Below are positions 6,933 through 10,730 of a stretch of DNA of 10,730 nucleotides, one piece after another (position 1 is the stretch's first letter; each line of letters starts with the position of its first letter). Below the pieces are notes generated by a model, which saw only the letters and a list, made by a program, of their open reading frames with translations, had not been told where the DNA came from and did no database searches. The position numbers were made by a program, and so were the translations under genes. This DNA is from 38-11 sp927435965 (lineage in GTDB: Bacteria; Bacillota; Clostridia; Tissierellales; Dethiosulfatibacteraceae): NCBI GenBank assembly GCA_927435965.1, contig CAKMKB010000189.1, positions 1 through 10,730 of the forward strand, given 5' to 3'.

Positions 6933-7284
6933 TGTGCTTTACCTCCTTGTCCAATTGATCCTGCCGTATAAGTAGGGCATAGAAATTGTTAGTTTTGTAA
7001 GGGCGCTGTTTTGGCTTCAAGAAACGCACCTCAATATAGTGTTTTAGGATGACTTCCAGTGGCTGCCCATGCTTCTCGTATATGGCCAACATGAAAAGAG
7101 GGAGCATAGTGAAAATCATCATAAGCGTTGAGCTACTTGTACCGGTGCAATCCTTTGTGAGGAAAAACACAGGCAATCCTACTGCAAGTGCCGCAGAAAA
7201 ACAGATGAGCTGTCGCTTGGTCAAATTGAATACGACTTTTGTTTTTACGGTACTTAAATCTTTAGGTACAGATACATAAGCCAT
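6871..7284 (-). CDS. PrgI family membrane protein of the conjugation channel
   Basis: A 137-residue protein with the PrgI/TcpE-like pattern: a short soluble N terminus (MAYVSVPKDLSTVKTKVVFN), two close membrane helices (about 26-43 and 52-69), then a basic cytoplasmic tail with the HYIEVRFLKPKQRPYKTNN segment typical of the family. PrgI proteins are encoded directly before VirB4 in Gram-positive conjugation systems and are thought to form part of the inner-membrane complex, loosely comparable with VirB3. ATG at 7282-7284 has AAAGGAG about 5 bases upstream. The last 20 codons overlap virB4. The gap to the upstream VirB6-like gene is only 18 bases, so the two are co-transcribed. Confidence 0.9.
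   Translation of the reverse strand: MAYVSVPKDLSTVKTKVVFNLTKRQLICFSAALAVGLPVFFLTKDCTGTSSSTLMMIFTMLPLFMLAIYEKHGQPLEVILKHYIEVRFLKPKQRPYKTNNFYALLIRQDQLDKEVKHIVEGRKSISSKANKGRTTEN
6941..6948 (-). promoter_or_regulatory. Ribosome binding site deciding the TTG start of virB4
   Basis: AAGGAGGT on the minus strand, 8 bases before TTG at 6930-6932. It lies inside the PrgI reading frame, so virB4 translation starts within the upstream gene. Confidence 0.8.
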
Positions 7285-7302
7285 GAAAACTCCTTTCTGC
7301 TC

Positions 7303-8172
7303 TTAATGAGCATTAAACAGGCTTTTCGCCATTGAGCTTGTTTTAAACAGGGAAAAGCAGAGCAGTACCGTATAGCCAACACAAGTCCATACAGCCTTGA
7401 TAATATCTTCATCGATGGCAATGGACTGGACGAGTACGGCATATATACCTACGCAAACCATGATTAGAAAAGCCTGAAATCCAAGAGCGAACATGGCTCT
7501 TAAATAGTTTTGACCCATGCCGCCCCATTCTCGATTAACCATTGTGGCAAAAGGGATTGCGCCCATGGAGGTCATTAAATAGATTTCGATCATTCGTCCA
7601 TAGATGATGACGAAAATGCAAATAGATAGAGCGTGCATCGTGATGCCTATTAGTGTGCTTTGCAACCACAGTCCCAACAAAGGGCCAAGATCCATTTCCT
7701 TGAGCCTTTCCTCCATACTGGCGATAACAGTGGTGATGTCGATGTTAGTTTCTGAAATGATTACACCTGCGGCATTTGATACAACATGCTGAGACATATC
7801 AAAAATTCCCATGATGATATTAAAGGTATTTGTGATGATTAGCACAGCCACAAATGTTTTAAAAATCCATTTGAAAAACATAAAAGTTTCAATATCGTGA
7901 AGGTTATTCTTTTCAATGACCATTTGTATCAGCTCGTAGCACATCACAAAGGTCAGAATAATACCGGCAATGGGAATGATCACGTTATCGGAAAGGCTTT
8001 GGATCATGGAAAAGACACCACCGTTCCACGCCGATGGTGTCTTGCCCACTTCGCCTGCAATCTCGCCAACTTTGCTGTTGACGGTATCGAACATCCCCGA
8101 CAAATTCGATGTAATGCCGCTAATAAGCAGCTCCTTTAACCATTCGGTAATGCTGTCGATGATGCTTTGCAT
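7303..8172 (-). CDS. VirB6/TrbL-like polytopic conjugal transfer protein
   Basis: A 289-residue integral membrane protein with roughly five or six hydrophobic segments (about 64-84, 100-122, 164-192, 196-210, 227-249, 258-276). The position after Maff2 and before PrgI, and motifs such as IYLMTSMGAIPFATM (197-211) and REWGGMGQNYLRAMFALGFQ (214-233), match the VirB6/TrbL-like channel proteins of Tn1549/CTn elements. The N terminus (MQSIIDSITEWLKELL) is amphipathic. In such proteins the central part lines the translocation channel. The ATG at 8170-8172 has only a poor ribosome site (GGTAATAAT), and the Maff2 stop lies 13 bases upstream, so translation is probably coupled to Maff2. Confidence 0.88.
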   Translation of the reverse strand: MQSIIDSITEWLKELLISGITSNLSGMFDTVNSKVGEIAGEVGKTPSAWNGGVFSMIQSLSDNVIIPIAGIILTFVMCYELIQMVIEKNNLHDIETFMFFKWIFKTFVAVLIITNTFNIIMGIFDMSQHVVSNAAGVIISETNIDITTVIASMEERLKEMDLGPLLGLWLQSTLIGITMHALSICIFVIIYGRMIEIYLMTSMGAIPFATMVNREWGGMGQNYLRAMFALGFQAFLIMVCVGIYAVLVQSIAIDEDIIKAVWTCVGYTVLLCFSLFKTSSMAKSLFNAH

Positions 8173-8185
8173 ATATTATTACCAA

Positions 8186-8401
8186 CTAACTGAACAAGCC
8201 AGAGAGTAGGGGAACAAGTGTCATGCCGATAAGTGCTACGCCACCACCTGCCATGAGCTGTTTCATCCCTTGTGATTTTGCACCGGGGTTATCGTTTCCG
8301 TAACCTTCGAGCAAGTTGATAACTCCCCAAATTCCAAGACCTGCACCAAGTGCAATAACCAGTGTTTGCAAAACTTCTACTGCTTCATTAAAAAACGCCA
8401 T
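8186..8401 (-). CDS. Maff2 family small membrane protein (pilin-like position)
   Basis: This 71-residue protein matches the Maff2 family of mobile elements. It has two hydrophobic helices (about 8-30 and 50-69) joined by a polar Gly-rich loop (LLEGYGNDNPGAKSQGMKQ). Size, topology and place directly before a VirB6-like gene resemble VirB2-type pilin or channel subunits, but that role is inferred; there is no classical cleaved signal peptide. ATG at 8399-8401 is preceded by a strong ribosome site (TAGGAGG, 9 bases away). It follows a terminator-like hairpin and an AT-rich leader of about 50 bases, the longest gap between virD4 and virB4, which may allow its separate or differential expression. 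Confidence 0.9.
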   Translation of the reverse strand: MAFFNEAVEVLQTLVIALGAGLGIWGVINLLEGYGNDNPGAKSQGMKQLMAGGGVALIGMTLVPLLSGLFS

Positions 8402-8440
8402 AATTCGTATCCTCCTAATTTCTTATCATAGTTTTTAAAT

Positions 8441-8465
8441 AAAAATAACCGCTCATTAGGCGGTT
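8441..8465 (-). terminator. Weak terminator-like hairpin at the virD4 stop codon
   Basis: AACCGC (8447-8452) pairs with GCGGTT (8460-8465) around a 7-base loop that contains the virD4 TAA. On the minus strand the stem is followed by A and then five T residues (8441-8445) and further T-rich sequence. The six-pair stem is short, so partial read-through into Maff2 is likely. Confidence 0.55.
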
Positions 8466-10228
8466 TCGGAATCGTCTGTGAGGTCGATCTCATACACATC
8501 ATAGACCTCATCAGGCTTTGGTTTTAGCTTTGTGGATAGATATTTTTCAATATCGAAAGTGTTTCTTTTATCAAAATCGGATAGGTATTTATACTGGGGA
8601 TGCTTGGTTATATCGTATTTTTCCGAGAGAAACGGGCGAACACCTCGTAGTTGTAAAATGCACTTGCCGCCATCCATTACAGCAAGCTCATCCATGCTCA
8701 TTAGCTCCTTTCCCAGCTTTTGATAATTAAGCCCATAGCTTCTTTGTGCACCTCTGGTGTCGGAAGTATTGAACATATCAATGGTTTCCTTGCCAAGGGT
8801 TTCTGATAAATCCTTAAGGGTAGTTTTTTCCTTGCCCCCAAGAAAAATCATGCTGTCACAGTTGCCGATGATGGTATCGGCATTGTCCTTGTAGAGAGCC
8901 TTTAACTGGCTTTGTGCCTGCAATACAAGACAAGCAGAGATTTCACGGCTACGGATTGTAGCCATGAGTTTTTCCAGTTTGGGGATCTGTCCAATATTTG
9001 CCGCCTCGTCAATCAGGCATCGGACATGAATGGGCAGCCTGCCACCATATACATCGTCAGCCTTATCACATAAGAGATTAAAAAGCTGCGTATATGCCAT
9101 GGATACCAGGAAGTTAAAGGTGTCGTCAGTATCACTGATGATGATAAAGAGGGCGGTCTTTTTGTCTCCCAAGGTATCAAGCTCCAGTTCATCGTAAGCA
9201 GTCAGCTCACGAAGCTCCTTGATATCAAATGGAGCAAGCCTTGCGCCACAGCTGATGAGTATGCTTTTTGCTGTTTTGCCAGCGGCTAGTTTGTACTTTT
9301 TGTATTGCCTTACAGCAAAATGCTGAGGGTCTTTTTTTTCTAATGCTTCAAACATGAGGTCAACTGGATTTTGAAAATCCTCATCATCTTCACGCACCTC
9401 CGAGGCGTTTATAAATTCAATGAGGGTGGAAAAGTTTTGCTCATTTTCGGGAGCCTCAAAGTAAATGTAACCAATGAGTGCAGTATAGAGCAGGGTTTCA
9501 GCTTTGACCCAAAAGTCATCACCTGACTTGCCTTCGCCTTTGGTGTTGGCTATCAAAGTCGTGACGAGTTTCAAGATATCCTTTTCGCTTTTTATATAGG
9601 CGAAGGGGTTATAGCGCATGGACTTCTTGAAATTGATGGTATTTAAGATTTTGATTTTATAACCGTTACGAAGTAGCATCTTTCCGCATTCCACTACAAT
9701 GCTGCCTTTTGGATCAGTGACCACATAAGAACTATGGCACTGCATTAAATTGGGCTTTAGCCAAAACCGTGTTTTACCTGAGCCAGAGCCGCCTACAATC
9801 AGCACATTTTTATTTCTTGCGTTTTTCGGATTTTTGGGGCGGCTCGACATGGTGAGACTTTCTGTTTTTGTCAGGATGACATTGTTGCGACATAAGGGGT
9901 CGGCAAAAGGGCGGATATCCTCCGTATTGCCCCATCTTGCCGAGCCGTACTCGATACCTTTACGATACTTTTTAGCGTTTTTACCTTTGACATAAACCAC
10001 AAGGCGAAGTACAGCACCGAATAGAAAGCCTATGAGCAGGTCTTGGGAGTGAAGACTTGGCAAGGGATTTTCAAAGGCTAGAGCAAAACCGCTTGTCAGG
10101 TTTAAAAACTTACTGGCAAAGTCATACCCTGCTGCAAACCGCCATACCTGAGATGCTTTTGTAAAAAGCAAAGCTAAAACAAGGTATGGGATATTCAAAA
10201 GGAGCAGCCTTTTTGTCTTTTCGTTCAT
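8456..10228 (-). CDS. virD4: VirD4-like type IV coupling protein (CD1115 / TraG family)
   Basis: This 590-residue membrane ATPase links the relaxase-DNA complex to the secretion channel. The N-terminal membrane region has hydrophobic segments at about 8-22 and 63-80. It is followed by the TraG-type motif GIEYGSARWGN (91-101), Walker A GGSGSGKT (146-153) and YVVTDPKGS (168-176). Walker B is CLIDEAANIG (404-413), and the conserved block MATIRSREISACLVLQAQSQ (422-441) comes after it. Length is typical for the CD1115-type proteins. ATG at 10226-10228 has AAGGAG 8 bases upstream and overlaps the stop of the PcfB fragment as ATGA. In pCF10, PcfB helps recruit substrates to the coupling protein PcfC, so the pair fits functionally. 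The symbol denotes the family. Confidence 0.95.
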   Translation of the reverse strand: MNEKTKRLLLLNIPYLVLALLFTKASQVWRFAAGYDFASKFLNLTSGFALAFENPLPSLHSQDLLIGFLFGAVLRLVVYVKGKNAKKYRKGIEYGSARWGNTEDIRPFADPLCRNNVILTKTESLTMSSRPKNPKNARNKNVLIVGGSGSGKTRFWLKPNLMQCHSSYVVTDPKGSIVVECGKMLLRNGYKIKILNTINFKKSMRYNPFAYIKSEKDILKLVTTLIANTKGEGKSGDDFWVKAETLLYTALIGYIYFEAPENEQNFSTLIEFINASEVREDDEDFQNPVDLMFEALEKKDPQHFAVRQYKKYKLAAGKTAKSILISCGARLAPFDIKELRELTAYDELELDTLGDKKTALFIIISDTDDTFNFLVSMAYTQLFNLLCDKADDVYGGRLPIHVRCLIDEAANIGQIPKLEKLMATIRSREISACLVLQAQSQLKALYKDNADTIIGNCDSMIFLGGKEKTTLKDLSETLGKETIDMFNTSDTRGAQRSYGLNYQKLGKELMSMDELAVMDGGKCILQLRGVRPFLSEKYDITKHPQYKYLSDFDKRNTFDIEKYLSTKLKPKPDEVYDVYEIDLTDDSETA

Positions 10229-10443
10229 CGACTTTGCTCCTTCTCTTTGTTCTTAATCCTGTCTGAAACGGTGTTTTTAACAAGCTCGGTGAATTTCTTG
10301 AGTTGTGATAGCACAGACGGACGGGCTGCCTTTTTAACAGCTGTGGCAGTAAATTCAGTGAAAGCAGCAGTGATGGCATCGGCGTCTCTCCCTTTGAAAA
10401 ACACAATGTACTCTGGTGAAACATGATTTTGGTGGCAGGCCAT
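10225..10443 (-). CDS. PcfB-like (DUF3801) protein, C-terminal half only
   Basis: These 72 codons correspond to the C-terminal half of PcfB/DUF3801 proteins, which act as accessory factors at the relaxosome and coupling protein. The match starts near SPEYIVFFKGRDADAITAAF (residues 9-28) and continues through the Lys-rich end. The TGA overlaps the virD4 start (ATGA). The expected N-terminal half is absent upstream on this strand: an in-frame TGA lies two codons before the ATG at 10441-10443, and that ATG has no Shine-Dalgarno sequence. The first residues (MACHQNHV) therefore appear to be junction sequence, not a genuine N terminus. The missing half is present nearby on the opposite strand. The fragment is probably not translated well, unless an inversion restores it. 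Confidence 0.82.
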   Translation of the reverse strand: MACHQNHVSPEYIVFFKGRDADAITAAFTEFTATAVKKAARPSVLSQLKKFTELVKNTVSDRIKNKEKEQSR

Positions 10444-10450
10444 AGTTCAT
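10417..10450. other. Inversion breakpoint interval inside pcfB
   Basis: To the left, minus-strand sequence encodes the PcfB C-terminal half up to about SPEYI. To the right, plus-strand sequence carries the pcfB leader and N-terminal half. The switch of strand must fall within roughly this interval. No matching inverted copy of it is found within the last bases of the window, so the partner breakpoint is outside. Confidence 0.65.
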
Positions 10451-10464
10451 TTTAAGAAACCACG

Positions 10465-10472
10465 AAAGGAGG
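10465..10472 (+). promoter_or_regulatory. Ribosome binding site of the pcfB 5' half
   Basis: AAAGGAGG, 7 bases before the ATG at 10480-10482. It is as strong as the other sites in the module, which supports this as the genuine translational start of PcfB. Confidence 0.82.
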
Positions 10473-10479
10473 CAACCTC

Positions 10480-10730
10480 ATGCAGGAAGAAGTAGAAAAT
10501 AAAACAGTGGCATTGGCTATCAATGTTACTAAGCTCACCGCTAGAGAGCTAAAGACAGCCATTCTCAAATATTTAGAATCTCAAAAAAATAGGGCCAGAA
10601 GTCGTGACCGTCCTAAAATTCCTCATGGCAAGCAGAGCGTCAAATCTCTGGCCAAACAAAATCAAGGCATGACAAGCATTGAGATAACGGATCAGAACAT
10701 TAAGAGCTTTGAGCGAGTGGCAAGAAAATA
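10480..10730 (+). CDS. PcfB-like (DUF3801) protein, N-terminal half, on the opposite strand (cut by window edge)
   Basis: An open frame of 83 codons from a well-placed ATG to the window end. It is the only convincing plus-strand gene here. The product begins MQEEVENKTVALAINVTKLT and continues with KTAILKYLESQKNRAR (25-40), PHGKQSVKSLAKQNQGM (48-64) and IEITDQNIKSFERVARK (67-83). This is the N-terminal half of the PcfB/DUF3801 proteins encoded just upstream of VirD4 in Tn1549/CTn elements. In relatives the chain continues with a KYGV-type segment and then the YxVFFKxRDADA part, which here lies on the minus strand at 10225-10416. The two halves complement each other with little or no duplication, so they most likely come from one gene. 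A second, separate pcfB gene from another element starting here is the main alternative. Confidence 0.85.
   Translation, partial: MQEEVENKTVALAINVTKLTARELKTAILKYLESQKNRARSRDRPKIPHGKQSVKSLAKQNQGMTSIEITDQNIKSFERVARK

Noticed and set aside
10122..10424. 100-codon minus-strand frame overlapping the PcfB fragment and the virD4 start
   Set aside because: It is out of frame with two recognisable proteins and resembles nothing known to me.
10427..10467. Short imperfect inverted repeat TTTGGTGG / CCACGAAA around the pcfB junction
   Set aside because: Seven of eight bases match in arms about 25 bases apart. It is too short and too close to be the ends of a flipping segment that must contain the pcfB N-terminal half.
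1..10730. CRISPR array, tRNA or rRNA genes, insertion sequences
   Set aside because: No regularly spaced repeats, tRNA-like folds, rRNA segments or transposase genes were seen.

Overview
The window is the conjugation module of a Tn1549/CTn-type integrative and conjugative element (ICE) from a Bacillota host, most likely a member of the Clostridia. The protein families (PcfB-like DUF3801, CD1115-type VirD4, Maff2, a VirB6/TrbL-like membrane protein, PrgI, VirB4, a CHAP hydrolase, DUF4315, DUF4366, TopB) and their order are those of such elements. Strong AGGAGG ribosome sites, some TTG and GTG starts and moderately low GC also fit Bacillota.

Layout. Almost everything is on the minus strand and is transcribed from right to left. 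In transcription order: the 3' half of a PcfB gene (10225-10443), the VirD4-like coupling ATPase (8456-10228), a hairpin terminator, the pilin-like Maff2 protein (8186-8401), the VirB6/TrbL-like channel protein (7303-8172), PrgI (6871-7284) and VirB4 (4530-6932). Next comes a dinD gene with its own promoter, bracketed by hairpins (about 3470-4520). After it come the CHAP cell-wall hydrolase (1655-3451), DUF4315 (1396-1641), DUF4366 (690-1403), a 57-codon ORF coupled at both ends (520-693) and the 5' part of a topoisomerase III gene that leaves the window at base 1. Overlaps of 4-8 bases and small gaps indicate a tightly coupled operon. The genes together encode a type IV secretion apparatus: VirD4 recruits the relaxosome, VirB4 powers assembly, PrgI, VirB6 and Maff2 form the membrane part, and the CHAP enzyme opens the cell wall. 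TopB probably handles DNA topology during transfer. No relaxase, integrase, excisionase or cargo resistance gene lies in the window.

Most unusual point. At the right end the pcfB gene is split between the two strands. Its C-terminal half is read on the minus strand in the operon (10225-10443). Its N-terminal half, with a perfect ribosome site, is read on the plus strand and runs out of the window (10480-10730). Flipping one segment that starts near 10417-10450 and ends just beyond the window would rejoin a full-length PcfB gene at the head of the operon. This is what an intragenic invertible DNA switch would look like, one that would separate the transfer operon from its start signals. A larger inversion or an assembly error is not excluded, because the other breakpoint is outside the window.

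Secondary points are the self-contained dinD unit (a RecA/SOS-related function on a conjugative element), a perfect 12+2+12 palindrome beside it, two terminator-like hairpins inside the operon, the coupled small ORF, and a 62-base overlap between PrgI and VirB4.
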